NCBI GenBank assembly: GCA_964036155.1
Contig: OZ038422.1
Coordinates: forward strand, 27,861,201 to 27,925,200
From: Diploscapter coronatus
Lineage: Eukaryota; Nematoda; Chromadorea; Rhabditida; Rhabditidae
Length of the DNA stretch: 64,000 nucleotides
Direction of reading: 5' to 3'
Position 1 is the stretch's first letter; each line of letters opens with the position of its first letter. Positions 11,745 to 23,800 of the stretch are shown here, piece after piece. The notes beneath the pieces are model-generated. The model searched no databases and was not told the origin of the DNA. It saw nothing but the letters and a program-made list of their open reading frames with translations. The position numbers and the translations under genes are program-made.

Positions 11745-14700
11745 GGACTACAGAAAACTCCAACTCCAATAAATTTTCTGACTCCAGTTTCTACCTGACT
11801 GACTGTTTTGCCAGTCATGTTTGTGTCGACTGCTCGCCACGCAGCTGATCGTTCTTCCCGAGGCTTTCTCGCTGTTCAACCTTCAAGTCGGACGATTTGG
11901 TAATAATCATCATTTCTTTCTGACGAAAATCAATTAATGAACTTCTCATTCCATCTCCGAACCCAAATCGCACTCATTTTCTATTCTTGTAGAATTTGTG
12001 TCGGAAAACCCCTTTCGGGGTAATTAACTGGCAGTGATAAGGCTTAGTTGCAGCCCGCAACGCGTCAATGCAGCTTATTTTTAGCCTTCCGAGCCGCTCC
12101 TTATCAACTCCTTAGCATGTTTAGTGTTCAATACTCCGTTTGTAGTACGAAGTTTAGTGACATTTCTGAGAGTCCTCAAATTTCTCCCCTCTACAACAAG
12201 AACTGAAATAATCTCGACACGAGATTTTATGACTTCGAAATTTTTTCTTTGCCCCGCGCGTCTTCAGGAGGAAATTTGTCAATAAAAGGGGCCAGAGTGA
12301 TAGGAGAGTTTTGAGAAATTTTATGGCTCTCGCGCGCCAATTTCTCCCAATTCGCAGGGTCGGGCGATGTGAAACGCGAGGAAAACACATTTAGCAAAAT
12401 TTAGCCTCTAAAAATCGAGAGAAGAAGACAAAAACTCTTTGGGAAGTCGGAAATTCGGCCAATAAAAATTTATGGCTTTCTACGGAACGTTGTTAAGGAA
12501 GATCATACGGTATTCTCGCGATGATAAATTCCGATATCAATCGACGAAACATCGACGACGTCCAGGAACCGAAGTTGTCTGAAGAAAACCACGCCTCCAG
12601 GCCTTGTATTGTGATCTTATGTCATCGCGATCCGACTTCAGAAAACAGTATAAAAGATTTCTAAACCGTTAAGGAAGATTTCTACAGTATTCCTATTTCT
12701 ATGAATAGAATTTCCCAATGAACTTCGAACCTCCTGGTCTATGTTATTATTTTCTTTCTTCCCTATTTCGCTGATAGTCGCTTTATCATTAGACACCAGC
12801 ATATTGCTGCTAAATATAGACACTCGGAAAGTCGTTAAAATTGATGAAGCGTCGAAGAAAGTCCCCGAATTGTTTATGAATCAGATCATCAGATTTGATT
12901 TGATGCAGATCTTCTCTCTTCACTATTCTGAGATTTAAGTTTTGAGAAACTCGCATATTTCCAAAATATTGGGAATTTTCCGTCAATATTTCGGCGCACT
13001 TTATCTGATTTTCACAACACAGTCGGTAATATTTCTATTTGTCCAACACGATTTCTCTATCGCGTTTTTCTCCGAACCAACGCGAAAAAGTGGGAGCGTT
13101 TATAATAAAATGAAATACACGGGGCTGGAGAATATTTCTGCCGTTATGTTGTTCAAGGCCTTGTACTGTTTTTCCATCTCTACATCTCTGATTTCTCTCA
13201 TGTGACTCGTAAAATGCTCCCCTCTCGAGACACAGTCACTAACCCCGCCTTCTTTTCCCATCTCCCATTTCGACACGATATTTCCCGTATCAATTGCCCG
13301 TTCTCTGTGACTTTTTGCCTTTTTCTGTCCGAACTTTCCCTCTTTCAACTTATCGTAGTTCCAGACCTAGGGAGACGGTCGTCGAAAACCTTTTGCGATC
13401 TGTTCCCTGTATTTTTATTTCGTCTAACGAAAGTGTTTATTCTGCCTTCACAATCCGTGGTCTTCATTCGACTTGTCACCTCGATTAAAACATTGTTTTT
13501 CCCTCCTTCGATGCTATCAGTTTTTCATCTTTGACTTCCCCTTGTTTGTATTTTGAAATTTTTTATTGATTGCCACATGACTCATCTCTTATACCTGCTA
13601 AGAATGACATCACTATCGCGTTTCTGGAAGTTTCATCCAATTAGGGAATTTCAGTAGGAGTTAAAAGTTGTTTGCGCTTTGATACGATCATCTATAAGTG
13701 AGTAAGCGGCATGCATTGTATTGAATGGGGGAGTAGCATCAAAGATGCCTTCTTTCACTCTCTCAGCATAGGAGAGAGAGCACGTGAAAGTGCGCTGTAT
13801 TCGCCGGAAGCATAAAAGAGCAACAGGCATGCGGCAGAGTTGCAGAGTTTAAGGCAGCTTGCGTCAAAAACACACTGATCTCGCCCGAGCACGGGAATGC
13901 GATGCACCCGCGAGCAAGAACAAGGGGCGTGTCTGGAGAAAGCCAAAGTTCAAATGGTCTGCCGCCCTCCGTCTCGCTTCATTTTAGATTTTCTCTCACA
14001 GGTTTTCAGATTTCTAATTCATAAATCTTCATTGGCCCTCAGTAGTTCCACTGATTGTGAGAAACCGTTTACTGACTGAAAAGGCGAGGTACTGTATCGA
14101 AGGAAATACCTACACGTACCATTGCTGCTGATGTCTAATAATAGAAAGAGATCTGTTTGCGCTCGTTCATATTTCCTAAGTTAGTCATTTTCACCCACCG
14201 GAAATCGCTTATTCTATCTCAATTTCACCAACTATTTCTTTGAATCTGTCGAAAACCAGTTCCCGCTTCCCTTCCTTTCTCCCTCAATCGTCCAATCGTT
14301 ATCATCCAATCTATCTGTTTCATCAACAATAATAATTCAACCACATTACCCCTTTAAATCGTTCATCGATTGGTTTTTATCGATTTTCAATTTTCGTCGT
14401 GTTCTACCTCTTTCGCTTTGAAATGCATAAAAGCTGATGATAATTGAAACCTACGATTTGTTCATACAAATATGATAAAGTAAAATGGAATAGTTAGACG
14501 AGAATGTGGAGCAGGGCTTTTGGCGAAGCTCTAGCATTCTGTCATCAATAGATCCGTTCGAGTTAGTTTTGGGCATTGATTCGTCAAAGGCCCTGAATAT
14601 GAAGCTCTCGGCGCGATTATGAGTGTGCAGGACGGTTCACCTCTTTGGATGTACCCGCATAAGCTATAGGCCCAGAAAGGGAATGCGCGACCCGAACCGT

Positions 14701-14992
14701 TCTGTCTTGTCCCCGTCGTTCAAACTCGCATTTTTGTTTTCGATTTTCTACCCAAACTCACTCAGATTTTAACGCTATGAGTTTTAAGGAGGAGTCTGTC
14801 AACCATTTGGAGGAGTCTGTCACCCAAATTCACACTACTTCTGTGTATTGTGAGAGCTAAATTGTGAATACAACAAAGCTCTGCGTGTTCTACCGAGTAG
14901 AGAAAAGATATCTAATCTTCTCTCTTGAAACCACAAAAGTTGGCCCCTTTCCCTTATTCGTATCCGTATTCTCGCGCGAAAACTCTCTAAAA
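11745..14992. other. Intergenic, upstream of nuclear receptor
   Basis: About 3.2 kb between the phosphatase relic and the nuclear receptor start. Several open frames up to 110 codons (e.g. 13202-13534) lack spliceable structure or domain signals. It is presumably promoter and 5' UTR of the receptor. I see no RNA gene or clear repeat. Confidence 0.45.
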
Positions 14993-17078
14993 ATGTCAGC
15001 CGGTGCTCAGCCCAGCTCTAATCAGCGTGCCTCTGCGAATGCTGTGGACGCGAACGATAGACCGCCCACGTATCTGCAACAGAGCAAAGAAAAGACTTCT
15101 GTCGGAACACTTGTAAGCGCGTCGTCGTTAGTTGCGCGAACTCATTCACAATAATTCTAGTGCGTAGTCTGCGGTGACCGAGCCTGCTCGCATCTCTACT
15201 ACGGTGTGGCCGCCTGCCACGGGTGCAAGTGCTTTTTCTGGAGAACCGTGAAGTCTGGCCTGACGTATAGTTGCAGATTCGGCGGAGATTGCAGCATCTC
15301 GACTGGTACAAGACCATCTTCTTGTCTGACTGAAATGAAAATCGAATTTTCAGCTGGAAGAAACGCCTGCAGGTTCTGTCGTTTCAATCGGTGTATCAAA
15401 GCCGGCATGAAAATTGAAGGTTTGAAAGATGGGTAGAGTTGAAAGAGTATCTTGTCATTTTGAGCTGTGAGAATGGAGTCGAAGAAGGCGGACAAGAAGA
15501 AGCGCAGAAGCGACATCGACACTGATGATGAGTCCTCGCACGAGTCGATTGATTCTCCAGTTGCCAAGAGACAGAAGAGCGACGACCATCTGTTGATTTC
15601 CACGCTGAGTCTGATTGACAAGACCGCTGCTGATGGAAACGGGAAAAGGGCTCTGGTCATGGAATTGCAGCCATCTCTGGAGGATCTCATCGAAGAGCCA
15701 GCTCTGTTGAATGGCCACAGAACTGAGGTACGAGTTAAACCGGGAAACGATGAAGGATTAATTTTGCAGATGACTTACAAGTCCTTTACGGCCGCGAATG
15801 AGACCTTGTGCAGCAACGGAGAGCGTCGCTTGCTCACTTGGACTCTGGATTGGTGTCGCCAGCTGACAAGCATCGAAGATGATCTCAAGACCAGCGATAA
15901 GGTATCCAGAAAAGAAATTTTGAAAAAAAAAGCATCAAATTTTAGTTGGCTCTGTTCCGCGCAGGCTGCACGCCGTTGACTTTGTTTGAGCTGGCAATCC
16001 ACACTACTTCTGTTCGTGGCAAGTTTGGTCCTGAGAACCTTATTGCCCTGCCGAACGATTCCTACCTACAGCAGGATGTCAGCCCGCCTTCCAATTGGTA
16101 AAACATCAGTTTTTTCAAGAAACAATAATAATTTTCAGCTTCCTGAACCTAAAGACCGTCAATGCACTTGTTCAGCTGGCAAACAGAAACTTGAAGTCTC
16201 TGGAGCTTCAGCCGAAGGAGATCCTTCTGATGAAGGCACTGATTATTCTCAATCCAGGTATGAAGAATGAGAGACAGTTGAGAGATAAGTTTAGTTTCAG
16301 ACGCTTCTGGTCTTTCTACTACCTCTGATTCTACGGTGTCTGCATTTCGCGACAGAGTTGTGGCTGCTCTGTTTAACATCTGCTCGGAGCGTCAGATGGA
16401 CGCTGCGTTGGCTGCAGCTCGACTGTCCAAAATGCACTTTTTGATCTCGCAAATCACTGTAAGTTTGAAAGGCCAACTAATCAAGTAGCAAACCCTGCAT
16501 TGACGTAGTAAAATCATGTGAACTCTGCATTTCTTATAAGCTTGACAAATTTCCGCTCCAAACTCCATCTCTCTATTGTCTTCGATGGGAAGCCCCTTTC
16601 TTACAATTCACGTGTCTACCACGTGTTCTTTATGAAACATCTCGCGAATTCAAGAGCGAGCAGAAATATTTGTTAGCTTCCAACCTACGTCAATTAGTTT
16701 GAGAGTTTTGGGATGAGTAAGTAAAACAGGATAAACAATGACAGTAAAGACGTGCATTAAGCTCGTGAGTAGCTCGAAATAGCATACATGAGCCAAAGAT
16801 CGTGCAGCCATAAAGCGATAAGCGGATAATAATTTTAGCTGATGGCATCTGACTTGGTGGAGCACTTGCGGCTGCGCAACACGTTCGTGTCCGATGTTGC
16901 TGAGTTGGATCCGATCCTCATCCAACTCTACGGAGACATCTTCGAGGACACACGCAGCATGGTCCACATGGCTGAGGACGCCTACCTTGCGTAAGAGGGA
17001 TCGATGAATTGATCTAGGGAAATTTTGAATTTCAGGCATTCCGCGTCGTGCAGTCCGATGTCTGAGAACGGGAGTTGA
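14993..17078 (+). CDS. Nuclear hormone receptor, nematode HNF4-like (supnr) type
   Basis: Ten exons: 14993-15112, 15161-15305, 15354-15419, 15465-15727, 15770-15901, 15946-16097, 16139-16257, 16301-16458, 16839-16990, 17036-17078; 449 residues. Residues 41-110 form the two-zinc DNA-binding domain: CVVCGDRACSHLYYGV, P-box CHGCKCFFWR, then second finger CRFGGDC...AGRNACRFCRFNRC and the GMKIEAVR extension. A charged hinge (KKADKKKRR, SHESIDSP) leads to LEDLIEEP and a helical ligand-binding domain from about residue 215. The P-box with cysteine in place of the usual glycine occurs in some worm NHRs; the hinge recalls NHR-40 from memory, but I do not assign a symbol. The start has AAAATG context. 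The TGA at 17076-17078 is followed by CTAG and the frame stays open (separate entry). Polyadenylation signal near 17758. Confidence 0.9.
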
Positions 17079-17417
17079 CTAGCGGCGAGCCCCTCGCAAA
17101 GGGCTGACAGCCGCAGTCAGGGCAGCCAGCAGCAGGGGCTTCAACACAACAATGACTACAATCATTGGTCTACCAATGAAGTAAACACATTTATCAAACA
17201 CTCGAAGAGAAATCGCTATTTCCAGCTAACTGTGTCCTGCGACGCGACGTTTTATCCGGAAACGTATTCAAATTACTCTCCAGTCTCGTCTTCATCCTAC
17301 GTTTCCGTCCCCGGTTCCACATCTTCCGAATTCTTCCCGAAACCACACTTCTACGCGTTCGCCCCTGCCCAAACTCACCTGCCTTTTTATGATTTGCCTC
17401 AGTCATGCTTTATGTAA
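17079..17417 (+). CDS. Candidate stop-codon readthrough extension of the nuclear receptor
   Basis: After the TGA at 17076-17078 the same frame continues for 34 codons (17079-17180: LAASPSQRADSRSQG...NHWSTNE), meets a GTAAAC donor, skips a 45-nt intron (17181-17225, acceptor TTTCCAG) in phase 0 and continues for 63 codons (17226-17414: LTVSCDATFYPETYS...LPQSCFM) to TAA at 17415-17417. The stop context is TGA CTA G, the motif known to promote readthrough in animals. The extension is low-complexity, rich in Ser, Gln, Pro, Tyr and Phe, as in a transactivation tail. Alternative: an isoform using a 3' splice site inside 17079-17130 (e.g. GACAG at 17106-17110) would bypass the stop in the same phase, but those sites are poor acceptors. 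Confidence 0.65.
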   Translation, partial: LAASPSQRADSRSQGSQQQGLQHNNDYNHWSTNEVNTFIKHSKRNRYFQLTVSCDATFYPETYSNYSPVSSSSYVSVPGSTSSEFFPKPHFYAFAPAQTHLPFYDLPQSCFM

Positions 17418-17860
17418 AATCTATCACTAATTTCTCTGTAAAAGACTTGAATCATCATCGAATTACTTTGTGTGTAATAGATCTTGTGTTCTCGAAACCT
17501 TACTCATAATTTACGAATCGTTTATATCTCATAGGGAGAATCTAAAGATTATTATAATTTTATAATTCATCTGCCACTCTGAAATATTTTCAGTCAATAT
17601 TTGGCAGGACGAGCTATTTTTCCTAAATATTGTTAATTTTGTTGAGTGTTGCTAATTATTATATCTATATCGTAGAAAATAGTGAAGACCCATTATAGTA
17701 CAACATTTGTCTGCAATGGTCAGGATCGATGTTATAGTATTGATAAGTATTCTAATGTAAATAAATAAGTAATTCGAAAATGTCCTATGGCCGCTGAGAT
17801 AAGAAGATCAAATGACTAAAAATTCGAAAATTCAAAAAAAAAAAAAAAAAAAATGTCTAT
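17418..17860. other. Convergent 3' UTRs
   Basis: AT-rich 443 nt between the tail-to-tail nuclear receptor and PAN-ZP genes. It contains AATAAATAAG near 17758-17767, a plausible polyadenylation signal for the receptor, and an A-run at 17836-17853. No coding signal. Confidence 0.5.
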
Positions 17861-20800
17861 CTAATTGATGACGGCGGTGAGTCGTAGGGATGGTGTACTC
17901 CCCCTAAAATAGCTCTCTTTAAGACTAAACACAAATGTGTTCATACGTTTGTTAAAATGGTCAAGCTTAGGGAATATTGAAGTTGGCCTACATAGGGGTC
18001 GAGCTGGTGCGAGGCCATGCGAAGAATAATCATATGACGAAGAGGTGTATCCAGTTGTGCCTAAGAAATTTATTTGTGGAAAAAAAAAAAGTGTAAGAAA
18101 ATTACTTGAGGAGCACGACGAGGCATCTGAGGGTCGACAATATCGTCTGTGAAGGTAATTCAGCCCGATGAAAGCCAAAATTATCGCTAGAAGTGACGAG
18201 AAAGTCGAGGCGGCAGCCACATGCGCCTTGGAGAAACACCATCCGTCGTTCACCATTGAGGAAAACTCTGAATTTAACCCATCTCATTAGCATTCCTCTG
18301 CGTGATCATAATTTAGTCCGGCGGAAAGGCTGCGAGAGTAAAAAAAGTAAATCCCAGTGGACTTGTGCATCAATTTGAGTGCCCTTTCAGCACCCTCGAA
18401 GACTCATTTGTATCTGTTACACTCCACACGCACACGCACACCCATTCCATTGATTCACTTTTGCAGATTTTGCATCTCTGGTTTCCACAAGTGACTTGAC
18501 ATGTGAACTCTGTCCTATCCACGCACGATGATATCATTTCATTTCACTTTTCGCGTACCTGGTCGGGGCTTGTGCGATTTCTCCCGATCCGTGATCGTCA
18601 ACGTCCCCGATACTGTACTCCTCAATGACCGCGACTTGTCACCAGAGGACTGAAATCACGATATCTCACAAAATCCCGTGCAAAGACAAACTCTTTTGCC
18701 ATTCGAATCGAATTTCGGCTTGAGTTGCTGCAATAAATCGGCCAAATCCCTTAGCGACTGACGCTTTTTACGACCGTACGACTCTCGGTTCTGACTTTCG
18801 AGACCATCGCAGAGAACCTAAATTAGGACGTCTGATATCATATCATTTATCCGATGATGAATCATCCAATAAATCTTTTTTATCTCAAGATCAGGTGCAT
18901 CAAAGGTCATTCATAAATATCTTTTTTCTGCTGCGAACTGGTTTTCATGTGCAAGGCCCTTCAGCGCCTTTATGATACCATCAACTGTACATTTGCGCAA
19001 GACGAAAGGCCACGGTGAAATGGCGAAAATTTGGAAACCCGGCTCATAAAACGCGTCTCTCCCAAAAACACCGTGAAAACAAATTTTCTCTGTCAATAAA
19101 CCCCTAAAATTCGCTATGTTCCCAAATCAACAACCGCGGGGAATTTTCATCCTTTGGTCTTATCACGTTGAACTCGTTTATTATGCATGATGGGGTCACT
19201 CTTTTTTATGTATGGAGGGGAAATGCTTTAGGATGACCTCTTTCAAAGCAAGCTGTATATTGGCGAGATATGCTTGGGTCAATGAAAAAGTCGAAGAAAA
19301 CGTTCTGATTTCTATTGATGATTATGGAGCTATCAAGGACATCAAAATTGGCTATGAATTGGATCGGGACTTGTCTTCAGTCAAAATTCTTTCTGATGAG
19401 GTAAGAATTTCAAGCTTCATAGAAATATGCTAATTTTTAGGTTCTACTCCCAGGGTTCGTCAACTCTCATTCTCACGCATTTCATCGACACTTGAGAGGA
19501 AGGAGTGAAATTGGTAGCTTTGAGAATTTGGCATTCTTCAAAAATACCAGAAATTTAGGTAGGGGCACCGCAGAGACATTTTGGAAATGGCGAGATAACA
19601 TGTATGGACTGGTGGACGGAATCACAAAAGATCGGATTTATAAGGTACCAAAATTTACTTATCAGAAGAGGAGTATCAATTCTAGTTAGAGTCTGTAATC
19701 ACCTTTGAAAAGGTGATAATTTCCGACTAATTTATGTAAGAAAATATGTGGGATAGTATCAATATTTGATTTCGAAAAAAGTGGAAAGAAAAAATTAATT
19801 GCCCTGAAAAATCAAGTTAATTTACCCTAATTTTGTTTAAAAACAAAGGAAGCAAGATTCGCGGGGCGATTCTCCTATTTTATAACGGATACTGCGTTTG
19901 TACGTGTTGTGAGCACTGCTTGTAGGAGGAAAACGTATGCTTTAACGTTGGAAACTTCTGGAACCCAGTATTTTCAGTAGATTTGTTATTCTGTCTAATT
20001 TTTGATCAAAACATCGAAAATATGACCGGGAAGTTCCGATTTGGTGCCCTCAGCTGACCGTGGCATGTAAAGGCAGTTTCAAATGCGAAACTCGACGAAA
20101 ACAAACTCGTCACGAAATTCTCGTGTTGATATTTCAGTGCGGTCTATTGAGTCTAGAAACTTTCAGATAAAATAAAAATTAGAAAATGAGAAACTCCAAA
20201 AAGTTTGAAACGACGAATTTTGCTTCCTTTCTTTTTATTTTTGCAAGGAAAGGAGACTACGAGCTATAATTCTAGTACTGTCTCTCGACCTTCAAAGAAA
20301 TGGTTAAAGCTGGGATCACGACAGTTGGGGAATTTCACTATGTGCACCATGGAGAGGGAAGGTTTGACTTGGACACAGAAGTCATAAGAGCAGCGAAAGA
20401 TGCGGGTATCAGGATTGTGTTATTGCAGGTGAACAGCGAAATTTAAAATTTTAAAAGAAAGATGATTTCAGACTCTCTATGAAAGAGCGGGCTTCATTTC
20501 ACCTCCGTTGCATCCAGTTCAAAAGAGATTTACCTCAGACTATGATGAATTTATCAAAAACCTGGAAATCCTGAGGAAAGAAACATCTGATACAGTCACT
20601 ATCGGGGTTGCGGGTAAGGAAATGCCAATTTCAAGCTCATTTTGAAGATTTAGCCCATTCCACCAGAGCTGTGGATTTTGAGGACATTTCAAAATTGCAC
20701 AAATATGCCGTATCACAAAATATGCCATTCCATATTCACCTGGAAGAACAACCCAAGGAGATTCAGGATTGCCAAGAGGCTATGAAGACGGTATTTGAAG

Positions 20801-23800
20801 ATTTCCTATTCTAAAAAACGAAGTTTAGACTCCTTCTGACGCCTTGCTATCCCTATTGGATATTGGACTCAACTTTACGGCGGTGCATTCAACTTACACT
20901 CCGCAAACGAATATGAAGACGTTTGCGAAAAAACAAGCTAATGTTTCATTATGTCCTTGCACTGAAGGTTAAAATCTAGAAAAAATCAGGTGAAATGGGA
21001 TATCTTAGGTTATTTGGGCGATGGCATTCCTCATCTTCCCGAGGATCTAGACATAAGTTTTGGAACCGACTGCAATAACCGGATCTGTTTGGTGGAAGAA
21101 ATGCGCTGGGCTTGCTACTCGCAACAGGTAATTTCTTCTACCTAACACTATCTTTCAGAGTTTCTAAATTTAGATGCTGCATAATTCCCGATCTATCGCC
21201 AATTTGACTGCGGAAAAGCTTTTGAAATGCAGCACAGCTGGTGGAGCTAGGGCCTTGGGACTTCAAAGCACAGTTGGAGCTTTCGAAGTAAGAGACTTCA
21301 AAGAATTATATCATTTCAATAAATTGTAACAATTTTAAGGTCGGCAAGAAGTTCGACGCAGTTTCATTCAGTCTATCATCAGAGCTGCTTGAAGGTTGTG
21401 ATTCCGAAACCCTCATAGACGCTATCGTCTTTGGATGCGGAAACCGTGAAATCAAAAGAGTTATTGTTAATGGAGATGAGAAATTTATGCAATAAATGAT
21501 TTTTTTGGAAAACATACCGATGGGCATGAATCAATGCAGACGTCCACAGTGCATTTGATCCTCACTCTTCTCGAGCCGTCAAACCGAAACACCTTCATTT
21601 TCGTGGCGTAGAATCCAGTCTCTTGGAGAATTGGCTCTTTCAATAGTCTATTCCTGACTTTTTCTTCCGGACATCTAATATTTTTTCTTTCAAATAACTC
21701 CTCGAAAAATGATCAATGCTACCCTTGATAGATGATCTTCAAAGGTTCTGGCTCTGGAGGTGTGCCGCCGATTCTTTCCGCTACACATTCGTTGACGAAG
21801 AAGCCATAGTTATTCGCATTTTCAAGCACTAAATAACCTATACACAGGGCCCGCAAATACAATGTATGCTAATTTTTTTTATCCATCCGAGATTGAAATT
21901 TCGATAAAATAAAGGGAATTTCCGTTTCCCCGGGTACAATTCTGAGACACGCTGTCCAAACACCTCACAGGCGATGTGAAATATCAAGATGCGGGTATCA
22001 AAAACTAGGTCTATAATTTTGCTGCTCGTGAACAGAAACCATTTCTCACATTTTTGAAAGAGCGGAGCAGAGGTGAATGTGGAATGGGCAAGGAGAGTGA
22101 ACTTCTAACGATTCAATCAGCCAAAATAATGTATGTAAATTTACTAATTTAAAAAGGCAGAGTGCGTGTTCACTCATCGAGTTAATTTTACCTACTTTTC
22201 AAATACAAATGCGTTCGGAAAAAAGTTTAATGAACCAAACATCTAAGTTACACCAATATCTAATCATAAATACGGTTTCTATCTCGGAAGAATAACCATG
22301 AGAAATGTGTTTGCGGTGCCCCACCTATAAAAGTTTTAAAAAATTAGCAATATTTTACCAGTCCATCTCAATTCAACGACCGCTCCAAGGGGTACAGTCG
22401 TCACAGGAACCCCTCCGTACAAAATCTGCATTTGAATTCTCTTCGATTTTTCTTCGTCAATTTGAGCAATGCTAACAATCCGTGTTAATTTACTAAATAA
22501 AGGAATAAACTACTTGACATTCTCCTTCTCGAGCAATTCAGTGTAGTCGCACGTGACATTAAAGACTCTATCAGTGGAAGTCACCAATGATAGTGACTTC
22601 ATTTCATCCCTTTGAACGACGACGATGAAGGACCATTGGGCCGGGGCCTGAAGGTATTCATTTCGAAAATCACTTCAGATTTCACTACGATCTCCGTTCC
22701 GGGACACCTCGGATTTGCATCGTCTCTATTTGGAAATGGAATGTGGAGTTCTGCACTGGTGGAATCGTTGAATGCAGCTTTACAGGTCGAAAAATGCTCC
22801 TTAATGTAAATGGCTCCACTGGTGTTCTCAGCGAAGGTAACTGAGACCGTGATTCCTGACATGCGACATTCGGAGCTCAAATCTGAAGACAATCTTGGGA
22901 ATCATTTCCTTAGGCTCAATAACGCACGAGCTTTCACAGGAGCATCAGTGGAATCTGTCTGTCCCGATTGGCCCTGAGTCTTGGTAAATTCATCAGTATC
23001 GTCGATCACTGTGCTCGAAGCCTCGACTTGGGTCTGCAGGAATTTACTTCTAACAATGAGTTTATGGCTATCGAACCTGATCAATCGTGTTTGGCGTAGA
23101 TGGATCAGCCAACTTTCCTTGTGTATTGATCGATCGAGATCCAACTGATAAGGTTGGTTCAACAGCCTGAATCGTTGATTCAAAATCGGTGCGATTCAAA
23201 ATATCTCACTCCCTCATTAGCCTTTTCCAGCTCATTCAGACCATCTATCACCGCTTTTGTTTCTGCATCGACTCTATCATCCTTGCTGAATTCATTCGTG
23301 TCTCCGGAAATCTGTTCTCGCTCCTCAGGCTGAGCAGTCGTGTTCAACTGATTCTTCAGGAACTCATTGATCTCCTTCTCCTCAGTGTTCTAAATATCGA
23401 AAATGATCGTTTTCTTCAACTTTCCCCTACTGTATCCCCATCGATCAACGGTTGCGTCGTGCTGATGACATTTGGCGCGACAGCGTAGTTTCCAACACCT
23501 TTAGCTCGAGTTCTGTTGCTTGTTGCTGCAGTTGTTGGGGGACGTGGTGAAAAGTCGGCAGAAGGTGCAGAATCACAGATTTTGTCGAAGTAATCCAAAC
23601 TGTTCGCATTGGAAGAGCTACTGGATGAGGTATAATCAGAAGTACTGGAAAGTTGACATTCATCCTGAATTATTGATTCTTTTTCAGAAAAAGGAAACTC
23701 TCGACCTCAGCATAGTCGAAAACCACGCTGGCACAATTTGGACCTTCTTTCAAACACTCTGCCAGACACTGATGCACCGACGAAGTTGCTATCGTCTAAA

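Noticed and set aside
13202..13534. 110-codon plus-strand frame upstream of the nuclear receptor
   Set aside because: C/T-rich DNA, open in other frames too, no recognisable features.
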